This document shows positions 1 through 8,571 of a stretch of 64,000 nucleotides of DNA, piece by piece (positions within the stretch are counted from its first letter, which is position 1; each line of letters starts with the position of its first letter). Source of the stretch: CAVUPF01 sp963777915 (GTDB taxonomy: Bacteria; Actinomycetota; Thermoleophilia; Solirubrobacterales; 70-9); contig CAVZSH010000003.1 in assembly GCA_963777915.1 (NCBI GenBank), positions 682,001-746,000 of the forward strand. The letters run 5' to 3'. Position numbers and translations under genes: made by a program. Below the pieces are notes generated by a model. That model had not been told where the DNA came from. It did not search any database and saw only the letters and a program-made list of their open reading frames with translations.

Positions 1-41
1 CGCCGGGCACCCAGTCCCGAGTGGCTCCGGAGGTGAGCTGA
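1..41 (+). CDS. 3' end of an upstream gene (partial)
   Basis: An open frame enters from the left edge and stops at TGA 39-41, directly abutting the GTG start of the next gene. Only about 12 residues are visible. Given the CcmD-like peptide and hemA that follow, the truncated gene could be a cytochrome c biogenesis (CcmC/CcsA-type) membrane protein, but that is inference from neighbours only. Confidence 0.3.
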   Translation, partial: PGTQSRVAPEVS

Positions 42-236
42 GTGCCCGCCCTCCCGCTCGGCGAAGCCGGCAAGTACGTCGCTGCTGCCTACATCGTCTT
101 CCTCGTCCTGATCGTCGCCTACGTCGGGATCATGGCGGCGAAACTCCAGCGGATCGAGCGGGAGCTACGCGAGCTGGCAGGCTTCGCGGAGCAGCGAAGA
201 AGCGAGGAGCGCGAGGAGGTCGGCGGCGGTGTCTGA
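42..236 (+). CDS. small CcmD-like membrane protein
   Basis: This 64-residue protein has one hydrophobic segment (about residues 13-33, with VFLVLIVAYVGIM) followed by a basic/acidic amphipathic tail (KLQRIERELRELAG). That is the size and layout of CcmD, the small subunit that helps release holo-CcmE in cytochrome c maturation. GTG 42 is preceded by GGAGG at 29-33 and abuts the previous stop. The 3' end overlaps hemA by 8 bases, so the two are probably co-transcribed. CcmD proteins are poorly conserved in sequence, so the family call rests on size, topology and position. Confidence 0.6.
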   Translation: MPALPLGEAGKYVAAAYIVFLVLIVAYVGIMAAKLQRIERELRELAGFAEQRRSEEREEVGGGV

Positions 237-1557
237 GCTGCTCGCCCTGGGCGTCTCCCACAAGACAGCGCCGCTTGAGCTTCGCGAGCGACTCTCGCTG
301 ACCGAGGGTCGCGCCGTCGGGGCGCTGCGCGAGCTGACCGCCGCCGCCGGAATCCACGAGGCAGCGGCGATCTCGACCTGCAACCGCACAGAGCTCTACC
401 TGGTCGTCTCCGACCCGGTAGAGGCAGAGTCGACGGCGCTCGGCGTCCTCACCCGCCAGGCCGAGATCCGGCCCACCGAGCTGCTTGGCCACCTCTACTC
501 GATGCGCTCGACCGATGCGGTGCGCCACCTCTTCCGGGTCACCTCGGGGCTCGACTCGATGATTGTCGGTGAGGCCGAGGTCCAAGGACAGGTCAAACGC
601 GCCTATGAGCTTGCCCTGGTCGAGGGCGGCACCGGGCCGATCCTCAACCGCCTCTTCCGCGGCGCCCTGGCCGCCGGCGGGCGGGCGCGGGATGAGACCG
701 GGGTCAGCGAGAAAGGCCTCTCGATCTCCTCGGTCGCAGTCGAGCTTGCACAGCGCACGCTCGGCGACCTCGGCGAGCGCAGCGTGCTCGTGATCGGGGC
801 CGGGGAGACCGCGGAGCTGGTCGCCCGGGCGTTGGTCGCCCGCGGTGTCGCAACGGTATTCGTCGCCAACCGCCGCTATGACCGCGCGATCGGCCTCGCC
901 CAGCGCTTCGGCGGCAACGCCGTGCGCTTCGAGGAGCTGCCCGAGCAGCTCGAGCTGGCCGACATCGTCGTCTCAGCGACCAACTCCCCGCATCACATTG
1001 TCGAGCGCGACGACATTACTCAAGTGATGGCGAGCCGCGAGGGCCGCCCGCTGCTGCTGGTCGACATCGCCGTTCCGCGCGACATCGAGCCGGCCTGCCG
1101 CGAGATCACCGGCGTCAGCCTCCACGACATCGACAACGTCCAGCAGATTGTCGAGCGCAACGCGAGCGGCCGCGAGGCCGAGGCCAAGCGCGCCGAGCAG
1201 ATCATCGAGGTCGAGCTTGACCGCTTCGAGCACTGGCTCACCTCGCTGGAGGTAGTGCCGACGATCGTCGCGATGCGCGAGCGCGGCGAGGAGATCGTGC
1301 GTCGCGTGCTCGCCGAGAACGAGCCTCGCTGGGAGCGCCTCAGCGAGGCCGACCGCGAGCGCCTCACCACGATGGCAAAGGCGATCGCCTCCCGCCTTCT
1401 GCATGAGCCCACCCTGCGGATGAAGCGCGCCGCGGGCAGCGATGAGGCCTACCTCTACGTGAGCGCGCTGCGCGAGCTGTTCGGGCTGGACGGGGAGACC
1501 GAGCCGGATGACCAGGCGGGCGCCAGTGTCACCGAGTTGCGCCGCAAAGCCACTTGA
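229..1557 (+). CDS. hemA: glutamyl-tRNA reductase
   Basis: HemA reduces glutamyl-tRNA(Glu) to glutamate-1-semialdehyde with NADPH, the first committed step of C5-pathway tetrapyrrole synthesis. The 442-residue length is normal. The N-terminal catalytic domain opens with LALGVSHKTAPLELRERL and carries STCNRTE with the nucleophile at Cys51. VGEAEVQGQVKRAY lies in the middle. The NADPH-binding domain shows VLVIGAGETAE from about residue 186, and a helical dimerisation domain follows. The GTG start overlaps the upstream peptide gene by 8 bases. The TGA overlaps the TTG start of hemC, giving a tightly coupled hemA-hemC-cobA/hemD-birA operon. No heme-dependent element is visible. Confidence 0.97.
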   Translation: MSELLALGVSHKTAPLELRERLSLTEGRAVGALRELTAAAGIHEAAAISTCNRTELYLVVSDPVEAESTALGVLTRQAEIRPTELLGHLYSMRSTDAVRHLFRVTSGLDSMIVGEAEVQGQVKRAYELALVEGGTGPILNRLFRGALAAGGRARDETGVSEKGLSISSVAVELAQRTLGDLGERSVLVIGAGETAELVARALVARGVATVFVANRRYDRAIGLAQRFGGNAVRFEELPEQLELADIVVSATNSPHHIVERDDITQVMASREGRPLLLVDIAVPRDIEPACREITGVSLHDIDNVQQIVERNASGREAEAKRAEQIIEVELDRFEHWLTSLEVVPTIVAMRERGEEIVRRVLAENEPRWERLSEADRERLTTMAKAIASRLLHEPTLRMKRAAGSDEAYLYVSALRELFGLDGETEPDDQAGASVTELRRKAT

Positions 1558-2426
1558 GGCTCCGCATCGCGACAAGGGCAAGCGCGCTGGCGCTGGCTCA
1601 GGCCGATCGGGTCGCCGAGTCGCTGGGAGAAGCCGAGCTGGTCGAGGTCTCCTCCGGCGGCGAGCCTGGCGACAAGGCCCGCTTCGTGCGCGGGGTCGAG
1701 CGGGCGCTGCTAGACGACGATGCCGAGATCGGCGTCCACTCGGCGAAGGACCTGCCCGCCGAGCTTCCGGAAGGGCTGGCGATCGCCGCCGTGCCGGTCC
1801 GCGAGGACCCCGCTGACGCCTGGATCGGCGCCGGCTCCTCTCTCGCCGACGTTCCCGAGGGCGCGCGGGTCGGCACCGCCAGCCTGCGCCGACGCGCTCA
1901 GCTTCTCGCCGCCCGGCCCGACCTGGAGATAGAGGAGCTGCACGGCAACATCGACACCCGCCTGCGCCGCCTCAGTGAGGGCGGGCTCGACGCAATCGTG
2001 CTCGCCACGGCGGGACTTCGGCGACTAGGACGAACGGATGAGGCGGCCTTTTCGATTCCGACCAAGACGATGACCCCAGCCGCCGGACAGGGTGCCCTCG
2101 TCCTCCAGGCGCGAGTCGACGACGAGGCTTCTCGCGAAGCCGCGGCGCGGGTGAGCCACGAGCCATCGCTGGTCGAGTTGACCGTGGAGCGCGCCACGAT
2201 CGCCCACCTCGGCGCCGACTGCACGACCCCGGTCGGCGTCCTGGCACAGTTCGAGGCCGGGGAGGTTGAGGTCGAAGCGTTCGTCGGCCTGCCAGATGGC
2301 AGCGAGTGGATCCGCAACCGCGTCATAGGAGGAGCCGGCAGCCCCGCGGCGCTTGGCCAGCTGCTCGCCCGCCGCCTCCTGGACGCAGGCGCCCGCGACC
2401 TCCTCGACCGCGCGGCGAGCGCATGA
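1554..2426 (+). CDS. hemC: porphobilinogen deaminase (hydroxymethylbilane synthase)
   Basis: HemC polymerises four porphobilinogens into hydroxymethylbilane in the cytosol. The protein (290 residues) shows ATRASALALAQ at the N-terminus, HSAKDLPAELPEGL in domain 1, GTASLRRRAQLL and ELHGNIDTRLRRL for substrate and cofactor contacts, and AAGQGALVLQAR. The cysteine that anchors the dipyrromethane cofactor is Cys223 in GADCTTPVG; many family members have GGC there, so this context is slightly unusual. The start is TTG (1554) overlapping the hemA stop, consistent with translational coupling. The stop overlaps the ATG of the next gene as ATGA. Confidence 0.96.
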   Translation: MRLRIATRASALALAQADRVAESLGEAELVEVSSGGEPGDKARFVRGVERALLDDDAEIGVHSAKDLPAELPEGLAIAAVPVREDPADAWIGAGSSLADVPEGARVGTASLRRRAQLLAARPDLEIEELHGNIDTRLRRLSEGGLDAIVLATAGLRRLGRTDEAAFSIPTKTMTPAAGQGALVLQARVDDEASREAAARVSHEPSLVELTVERATIAHLGADCTTPVGVLAQFEAGEVEVEAFVGLPDGSEWIRNRVIGGAGSPAALGQLLARRLLDAGARDLLDRAASA

Positions 2427-3928
2427 GCGCGCGGGCTGGGATCGTCTATCTGGTCGGAGCCGGCCCCGGTGACCCTGGGCTGATGACGGCGCGATCGCTG
2501 GCGTTGATCGCCTCCGCCGACGCGATCTTCTATGACCGGCTGATCCCTCCAGGAGCTCTGGATGGCACCCGCAATGACGCTGAGCTCGTCTACGTCGGCA
2601 AGCGAGCCGGAGTTCCCTCGATCCCACAGGAGGAGATCGGAGAGCGGCTGATCGAGGCGGCGCGGGCCGGACGCAGCGTCGTCCGCCTCAAGGGCGGTGA
2701 CCCGTTCGTCTTCGGCCGCGGTGGCGAGGAGGGAGAGATGCTGCGCTCCGCCGGGGTCGAGTTTGAGGTCGTGCCCGGGGTGACGGCCGGGGTCGCCGCG
2801 CCCGCCTACGCCGGCATCCCGGTGACCCACCGCGACGATGCCTCCGCGGTTGCCTTCCTCACCGGCCACGAGGACCCCGAGAAGGACGAAACGGCGCTCG
2901 ACTGGGCGGCGCTGGCGGCCTTCCCCGGCACCCTCGTCTTCTACATGGGCGTCAAACGGCTGACTGAGAACGCCGCGGCGCTGATCGGCGCCGGGCGCGA
3001 TCCAAGCGAGCCCGCGGCAGCGGTCGAGCGCGGCACGATGGAGGGACAGCGGACGGTGACTGCCACCCTCGGGACGATCGCCACCGCGGTGCAGCGGGAG
3101 GGAATCTCAGCGCCGGCGCTGATCGTCATCGGAGCGGTGGTGGAGCGGCGCGATGAGCTCGCCTGGCTGGAGCGGCGCCCGTTGCACGGCCGTCGAGTCG
3201 TGGTCACCCGCGCCCGCGCCCAGGCAAGCGGACTCGCCTCTAGGCTGCGGAACCTCGGAGCCGAGGCGATCGAGCTGCCGGCGATCCGGATCAAGCCCTG
3301 CATCGGTTCGGCCGAGGTGCGACGTGCAGCCGAAGAGATCAGCGAGTACTCGCTGATCTGCCTGACCAGCCCCAACGGCGCCTGCCTGCTGTTCGATGCT
3401 CTAAACGCCGCCGGTTTTGACGCGCGGGCCCTGGGAGGGGCAACCGTCGCGACGATAGGGCCCGGCACTGCAGGCGCCCTCGGCCGACGCGGCATCCTCG
3501 CCAACGTCGTACCGGAGCGCTTCGTCGCCGAGGCGCTGGTCGAAGCTCTGTCCGGAGTCGAGGTCGAGGGCCGACGCGTGCTCGTCGCTCGCGCCGCCGA
3601 TGCGCGCGACGTCATCCCCGAGCACCTGCGCGACCGCGGCGCCGAGGTCGACGTCGTAGCTCTCTATGAGACGGTGCGGGAGGAGCCCGATGCGGCGGCC
3701 GTCGAGGCGGCCCAGGGCGCCGACTACGTCACCTTTACCTCCTCCTCGACCGTCCGCAACCTGACCGAGGCCCTCGGCGAGCGCTTCCCCACAAGCGCCC
3801 GTGTCGTCTCGATCGGCCCTGTCACCAGCGCGGCCGCCCGCGACGCGGGCCTTGAGGTCCACGCAGAAGCCGAGCGCCACGACATCGACGGCCTCATCGC
3901 CGCCATCCTCGAGGACGCAAGTCGGTGA
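2423..3928 (+). CDS. cobA/hemD: fused uroporphyrinogen-III C-methyltransferase / uroporphyrinogen-III synthase
   Basis: This 501-residue protein joins two activities. Residues 1 to about 245 are a SUMT domain (SAM-dependent C-methylation of uroporphyrinogen III to precorrin-2): GAGPGDPGLMTARSLALI, YDRLI, VRLKGGDPFVFGRGGEE and VPGVTAGVAAPAYAGIPVTHR-type motifs are all present. Residues about 255-495 are a HemD domain (cyclisation of hydroxymethylbilane with D-ring inversion), starting GRRVVVTRARAQA and containing YVTFTSSSTVRNL. The fusion places heme and siroheme/cobalamin branching in one polypeptide, as seen in many Gram-positive bacteria. ATG 2423 in the ATGA overlap with hemC is chosen; an open frame extends 39 codons further upstream but that stretch is arginine/proline-rich shadow sequence. 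Confidence 0.95.
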   Translation: MSARAGIVYLVGAGPGDPGLMTARSLALIASADAIFYDRLIPPGALDGTRNDAELVYVGKRAGVPSIPQEEIGERLIEAARAGRSVVRLKGGDPFVFGRGGEEGEMLRSAGVEFEVVPGVTAGVAAPAYAGIPVTHRDDASAVAFLTGHEDPEKDETALDWAALAAFPGTLVFYMGVKRLTENAAALIGAGRDPSEPAAAVERGTMEGQRTVTATLGTIATAVQREGISAPALIVIGAVVERRDELAWLERRPLHGRRVVVTRARAQASGLASRLRNLGAEAIELPAIRIKPCIGSAEVRRAAEEISEYSLICLTSPNGACLLFDALNAAGFDARALGGATVATIGPGTAGALGRRGILANVVPERFVAEALVEALSGVEVEGRRVLVARAADARDVIPEHLRDRGAEVDVVALYETVREEPDAAAVEAAQGADYVTFTSSSTVRNLTEALGERFPTSARVVSIGPVTSAAARDAGLEVHAEAERHDIDGLIAAILEDASR

Positions 3929-4629
3929 GCTTCGGCGCGCTGCACCGGCATTATCGGCGGACCGACTCGACCAACATGCGGGCCCGCGAGCTCGCCGCCG
4001 CCGGAGCGCCACACGGAACCGTCGTCACCGCCGCCGAGCAGAGCGCTGGACGCGGGCGCCAGGGCCGCACCTGGACGGCGCCACCCGGCAAGGCCCTGCT
4101 CTACTCGGCGATCCTGCGCCCGCTCGGCGAACCGCCGCTCTCCTTGCTCCCGCTCTCCGTTGCGATCGCCGTCTGCGAGACGGCCGAGTCGCTGCGGTCC
4201 GGTGTCGCGTGTGGCGTCAAGTGGCCCAACAACGTCCTCCTCGACGAACGAAAGCTCGCAGGGATACTGATCGAGACCCGGCCACAAGACGACTGGGCGG
4301 TGGTCGGGGTCGGACTTAACCTGACGATCGAGCCGGGGGATTTCCCCAGCGAGCTGCGAGAGACCGCCACATCGCTGGACGGCGATGCCTCGCTCGAAGG
4401 GGCGCGCAGCTCCCTTGACGAGCGGCTTGAACACTGGCTCGATGCCGCGCGCGAGGACATCCTCGACGCCTGGCGCAAACGCAACGTCCTGCGTGGACGC
4501 GAAGTCGTCTGGAGCGAGGGTTCAGGATTCGCCGACGGCGTCGATGATCGGGGCAGCCTGCTCGTCATCGCCCCCGGCGGCGAGCGCCTCGCCCTCAGCG
4601 CCGGCGAGGTCCATCTCACCGCCGCCTGA
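3925..4629 (+). CDS. birA: biotin--[acetyl-CoA-carboxylase] ligase
   Basis: BirA activates biotin to biotinyl-5'-AMP and transfers it to the lysine of biotin carboxyl carrier proteins. The sequence shows TDSTNMRARELA, the biotinyl-AMP loop AGRGRQGR at residues 41-48, KWPNNVLLDERKLAGIL from Lys99 and VVGVGLNLT. At 234 residues it is a class I ligase: it lacks the N-terminal winged-helix domain of E. coli BirA, so it should not act as a repressor. GTG 3925 overlaps the previous stop by 4 bases (GTGA). The last 108 bases overlap, antisense, the 3' end of the helicase gene on the other strand. Confidence 0.93.
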   Translation: MSFGALHRHYRRTDSTNMRARELAAAGAPHGTVVTAAEQSAGRGRQGRTWTAPPGKALLYSAILRPLGEPPLSLLPLSVAIAVCETAESLRSGVACGVKWPNNVLLDERKLAGILIETRPQDDWAVVGVGLNLTIEPGDFPSELRETATSLDGDASLEGARSSLDERLEHWLDAAREDILDAWRKRNVLRGREVVWSEGSGFADGVDDRGSLLVIAPGGERLALSAGEVHLTAA

Positions 4630-7113
4630 ACCCTGCACCACACCGCTCTCCTCTACGGCGCCGTTCTCGGCGCTGGCCGCCACCTCGCCGTTGTCGGCCG
4701 CGCCGCGCTGGCGCTTGTTGGCGCGCTTTCGCCGCCGCTTGCCACCCTTCGGGAAGTTTCGCAGCAGCTCCCGTGCGATCGCTGATGGTTTGCGCGCCAT
4801 CCGCATCCGCGCCCCGCGCAGTACCTCCTCGCCCTCCGGGGTATGAGAGACCGCGGCAGCAAGCAGCGCCACGGCTAGGCGCCGGTCCTGTTTGCGCGCC
4901 GCGTGTACCAGCCGCCGCGCGTTTCGCCCGTGCGCCCGCCCGGAGGAATTGACAAGCAGCCCCAGCAGTCGCTTCGTCTCCGGCCAGCGCTGCACCGCAT
5001 ACTCCTCATGCAGTTCGCGGGTGTAGGAGGCGAGTCGCCAGACCCATGCCTGCGCCTGGTCGCGGCGGCCGATCCGCTTGTCGAGCAGTGCCTGCAGCAG
5101 TGTCTTCGTCCCCGCCCGCTTATCGTCGCGGCTCCAGGTGCCGACGATGTCGATCGCGTCGTCGAAGGCATCGGCGTCGCCCAGGTCGGCGATCTCCCCC
5201 AGCGCTTTCAGTCGCAGCTGCGAGTTGCGGTTGCGCTGCACGCAGGTCAGCAGGAAACGGCGGCGCAGCTCCTTGGTCTGGTCGTTCTGCAGCATCGCCC
5301 GTGCCCGCCGCCAGCCCTGGGGGTTGACCCGGGCCCCGGCCAGCGCCGCCCAGGCGTGCTGCTCGGGGTAATCGAGGTTCTCGACCGCAATCCGCCAAAT
5401 CTCCCGCTCCAGCACCTCCATCCGCTTCTGCTCGGAGTCAGAGACGGGGACGATCCGTCGCTCCACCCGCACCTTGCGCCCCCGCCCTCGCCGCACCGGC
5501 CCGACCACGATTGCCCCGCCACGGTAGACGTCGCGGTCGAGCAGGCTGTGCAGGGTGACGATCGTCTCGTCGTGGGTGGTCGCCGGGTGGACGAAGTCGA
5601 TCACCAGCCCCGCCTCCTTGCCCGGCGCCCGCCGCGTCACGCGGCCGACCCGCTGCTGGTAGACCCGCCGCGAGGCGGTCGGCGCCAGGTGCATGCAGAT
5701 CGTCGCCCGCGGCGAGTTCCACCCCTCCGCGAGCAGCATCGCGTTGCAGAGCACGTCAACCTCACCGCGCTCGAAGGCGGCGAGGATCTCAGCCAGCTCG
5801 CGCTTCGGCGTTTCCCCGGAGACGGCCCGGGCCACGATCCCCGCGTTCTGGAAGGCCTTGGCGACGTTCTTCGCGTGCTGCACCCCAGCCGTGTAAAGGA
5901 CACCGGGGACTTTTCGGAAGCGCGACTTGTAGAGATCGGCGATCGCCACGTTGAACGGCTCCTGGTCGAGCAGCGCGGCCAGCTCCTCCTGGTCGAAGTC
6001 CTGGTCGACCTCGCCTTTTCGCAGCGGCACCTTGGCGATCGTCCGCACCCCTGGCCCCGGCGGGATGCGCAGGCAACGCAGCGGCGAGATCACGCCGCGC
6101 CGCGCCGCCTGGGCGAGGTCGAAGCGCGAGGTCTGGGTCGGGAAGAGATCGGCGACGTGGCGGGCGATCAGCGCACCGGTCGCCGTCATGCCGATGTAGA
6201 CGGGACCGGTCCAGGCGCGGATGCAGGCGCTGGTCTTCTCACCCAGCGCAGTGTGTGCCTCGTCGCAGATCACGATCGAGTAGGCGTCGGAGACGCGCTT
6301 GTGGTTGCGGACGAACCACTGGTAGGTCTCGACCGTGATCGGCCCGTCGGGGTCGTCGCGCCCGTCCAGCAACGGTGGGCGCAGGCGCTCCTTGTAGCCG
6401 CGGCTGGAAATCTCGCCGATGAACTGGTCGACCAGGTTGCGACGGTGGGTAAGGATCAGCACGCCCCCGGTGCGGGAGGCGTCGATGAATCCAACCGCGG
6501 CGACCGTCTTGCCGGCGCCGGTCGCGTGCTCGAACCAAAAGCGCCGCTCGGCGCCCGGGTCCTCCGGCGCCTCCTCGATCGCCTCTTCCTCCTCGGCCTC
6601 AGGCTCTTCCCAGTCCCGGGGCTCCTCGTCGGGCGCCAGCTCCTCATCCTCTAGCGGCTCCTCACCGTCGAGCTCAGCCGCGGTCGGCTCGGCGCCGTCG
6701 CCAGCCCCGGCCTCTGCCTCTGCCTCCGCGGCCGCCTCCCCGTTGCGCCGGTCGACGTCAGCCGCGGTCTGCTGCTCAGTCATCAGCTCAGCCAGCGTCC
6801 CCGAGAGGGCGTCGACCTGGTGGGGCGAGAGCTCGGCTCCGTCACGCAGCTTCGGCGGCTCCTCGGCTAGCAGCCGCTCTAGCCCCAGCAGCAAAGAGAA
6901 GTCCTGTCGCCACTGGATCGAGGGCTCCTCCGCCCCCTCTGCCAGCTCTCTCAGCGCCGCATCGAGCGCCCGACGCCTCGCCGTCCCCGCAGCCAGCGCC
7001 TCGGGCCCCTCGCCGTCCAGCAGGAAGGGCTCGCGGGCGAACTCAGCCGCACGCTCGATATCGGCGCCTGAAGGAACTGCCGCCTGCGCGGCAACTTCGC
7101 TGGTCTTTGCCAT
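4522..7113 (-). CDS. DEAH-box superfamily 2 helicase with acidic linker
   Basis: This 863-residue protein is a DEAD/DEAH (UvrB/Res-type) helicase. An N-terminal region of about 145 residues is followed by a strongly acidic linker (about residues 148-185). Then come Walker A TGAGKT (near residue 200), motif II DEAH (near 284-287), TAT in IGMTATG, and a helicase C domain with AEGWNSPRATIC and motif VI QQRVGRVTRRAPG (near 485). A basic, alanine/arginine-rich C-terminal region of roughly 270 residues has no motif I recognise. The role is probably ATP-driven nucleic acid remodelling; the substrate is unknown. I chose ATG at 7113 (MAKTSEV); the frame stays open 53 codons further, but that would cover the promoter of the divergent lipoprotein gene. 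The 3' end overlaps birA convergently. Confidence 0.85.
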   Translation of the reverse strand: MAKTSEVAAQAAVPSGADIERAAEFAREPFLLDGEGPEALAAGTARRRALDAALRELAEGAEEPSIQWRQDFSLLLGLERLLAEEPPKLRDGAELSPHQVDALSGTLAELMTEQQTAADVDRRNGEAAAEAEAEAGAGDGAEPTAAELDGEEPLEDEELAPDEEPRDWEEPEAEEEEAIEEAPEDPGAERRFWFEHATGAGKTVAAVGFIDASRTGGVLILTHRRNLVDQFIGEISSRGYKERLRPPLLDGRDDPDGPITVETYQWFVRNHKRVSDAYSIVICDEAHTALGEKTSACIRAWTGPVYIGMTATGALIARHVADLFPTQTSRFDLAQAARRGVISPLRCLRIPPGPGVRTIAKVPLRKGEVDQDFDQEELAALLDQEPFNVAIADLYKSRFRKVPGVLYTAGVQHAKNVAKAFQNAGIVARAVSGETPKRELAEILAAFERGEVDVLCNAMLLAEGWNSPRATICMHLAPTASRRVYQQRVGRVTRRAPGKEAGLVIDFVHPATTHDETIVTLHSLLDRDVYRGGAIVVGPVRRGRGRKVRVERRIVPVSDSEQKRMEVLEREIWRIAVENLDYPEQHAWAALAGARVNPQGWRRARAMLQNDQTKELRRRFLLTCVQRNRNSQLRLKALGEIADLGDADAFDDAIDIVGTWSRDDKRAGTKTLLQALLDKRIGRRDQAQAWVWRLASYTRELHEEYAVQRWPETKRLLGLLVNSSGRAHGRNARRLVHAARKQDRRLAVALLAAAVSHTPEGEEVLRGARMRMARKPSAIARELLRNFPKGGKRRRKRANKRQRGAADNGEVAASAENGAVEESGVVQGSGGGEMDLAGAEGEALAAGGDDEQAAPIIDAVGES

Positions 7114-7252
7114 CAAGGCTTCTGGGTCCGTCCCAGCCGAGACGCGAGACGTGCGGCCGAGACAAGTGGGTGAGGAGGCCGAGGTCCCTTCCCCCGGCGA
7201 TCTCAGCGGCCCGCATCGGAGCGGACCGAACGGACGTATTGTAACCAACAGA

Positions 7253-7837
7253 TTGAGGTTTTCGGGACGCAACCTGCCGATCGCCCTGCTCTGCGTCGTG
7301 GCTGGGCCGTTCGCCGTCGCCGGCTGCGGCAGCTCAGCGGCCGGTGGAAACTACGGCGGCAGCCATCCCGACTACGCGAGAGCGCTGGCCGACCCCCCCG
7401 CCCCCCTGGCCGCTCTGTACGCCCAACATGACAGCCTCCTTTCGGGCGGAACCGGGGCCTTCGAAAGGCGCATCGCCCAGCTACGAGGCTATCCGGTGGT
7501 CGTCAACGTCTGGGCCTCCTGGTGTTGGCCCTGTCGCGCCGAGTTCCCGGTCCTGCAGAGGCTCTCGGCGAAATACGGCAAGCGCGTCGCCTTCCTCGGC
7601 ATCGACTCCGATGACTCTGACGCCTCCGCTCACACGTTCCTCAAGGAGGCACCAGTCCCCTACCCCAGCTACTCCGACCCCGAGAAAAGGATCGCCAGCG
7701 CGCTCCACGTCACCGTAGGCATCCCCGACACTGCCTTCTATGACCGCCAGGGCCAGCTCGTCTACCTCAAACAGGGCCCCTACGCGCATCCCTCAGATTT
7801 CGAAGCTGACCTCAAGCGCTACGCACTGGCCAACTGA
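7253..7837 (+). CDS. TlpA/ResA-like thioredoxin-fold lipoprotein
   Basis: The protein (194 residues) begins with a short basic stretch, a hydrophobic signal and the lipobox VAGC, so it should be anchored on the outer face of the membrane. The thioredoxin fold carries VVNVWASWCWPCRAEFPVL with redox cysteines at about residues 91 and 94, then FLGIDSDDS and the cis-proline region VGIPDTAFYD. This matches TlpA/ResA-type thiol-disulfide oxidoreductases that reduce apocytochrome c or other envelope proteins. The CcmD-like gene at the window start fits a cytochrome c role. TTG 7253 is the first usable start giving a proper signal peptide; a TATTGT hexamer about 12 bases upstream could be a -10 box for a leaderless message. 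Confidence 0.85.
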   Translation: MRFSGRNLPIALLCVVAGPFAVAGCGSSAAGGNYGGSHPDYARALADPPAPLAALYAQHDSLLSGGTGAFERRIAQLRGYPVVVNVWASWCWPCRAEFPVLQRLSAKYGKRVAFLGIDSDDSDASAHTFLKEAPVPYPSYSDPEKRIASALHVTVGIPDTAFYDRQGQLVYLKQGPYAHPSDFEADLKRYALAN

Positions 7838-8109
7838 TTAGAGGCGAATAAGCAACCCATTCTTGGCCAGTCTTTCCGCAAGAGGTAGCACGTGACCCGA
7901 TACCTACCGGCGGGAGGCAGTGGTCCCGCGGGGGGTATCGAGGGCCTCGGCGCTCATCGTCACCGGTTGCGACCTCGAGCGAAATCGCGAGCATGCGTTC
8001 CCTACCCAGCCCCCTTTCGACCTGGGCTCTGGGCACCCAACCTTCCCGCCCTGCCGAATAGTCGAGCGGCGCGGGAAGACGATCGCGCATTTGGGGCGAT
8101 AATGGGACG
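7838..8109. other. intergenic region with a 17-bp repeat
   Basis: No convincing gene is seen here. Positions 7906-7922 (ACCGGCGGGAGGCAGTG) recur exactly at 16677-16693, just upstream of the minus-strand hydrolase gene. Short open frames on both strands lack recognisable features. Confidence 0.4.
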
Positions 8110-8571
8110 GTGAGCTTCGTCGTCATACTCCTCCTTGCCTTGGCCGTCGCCCTTCTGATCGCCGAGGCGCACCTGCCGAGCGGCGTCCTCGGTGCGCTCG
8201 GGATCGTGGCGTTCATCGTCGCCGGGATTCTCTACCGCGAAGAAGGCCACGACGTACCGGTCGCGGTGATCGTCGCAGTCCCTTTGGCGCTCGGTGCCTT
8301 CGTATGGTTTGCCTCGCACAAAGTGCTGGCCTCCTACCACAGCCAGCCAGTGCGCACCGGATATGAGGAGCTGAGGGGGGCCAGCGCCGAGGTCCGCTCC
8401 TCGCTTGACCCTGAGGGCCAGGTGTTCGTACAGGGGTCGGTCTGGGGGGCCCGTCTCGCCGAGGGCGTGCCGCCGGTTCCCGTGGGGGATAGAGTCACGA
8501 TCGAGTCGGTCGACGGACTGACCCTGATCGTCCGACCAGCAGCCGCAACCGAGGAAGGAGCACGTGGATAG
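8110..8571 (+). CDS. NfeD-family membrane protein
   Basis: This 153-residue protein has two or three hydrophobic segments in its first 75 residues (VVILLLALAVALLIAEAH, LGALGIVAFIVAGILY, VAVIVAVPLALGAFVWFA). A soluble C-terminal OB-fold-like domain follows (LDPEGQVFVQGSVWGARL ... PVGDRVTIESVDGLTLIV), typical of NfeD. NfeD proteins pair with slipin/SPFH proteins and are thought to work in membrane microdomains or membrane-protein quality control. The slipin gene starts directly after the stop codon (TAG 8569-8571, ATG 8572), which supports the pairing. The protease domain of long NfeD forms is absent. Confidence 0.88.
   Translation: MSFVVILLLALAVALLIAEAHLPSGVLGALGIVAFIVAGILYREEGHDVPVAVIVAVPLALGAFVWFASHKVLASYHSQPVRTGYEELRGASAEVRSSLDPEGQVFVQGSVWGARLAEGVPPVPVGDRVTIESVDGLTLIVRPAAATEEGARG

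Noticed and set aside
4903..6654. Long open frame opposite the helicase gene
   Set aside because: It is a shadow of a GC-rich gene; the composition is low-complexity and the opposite strand has all helicase motifs.
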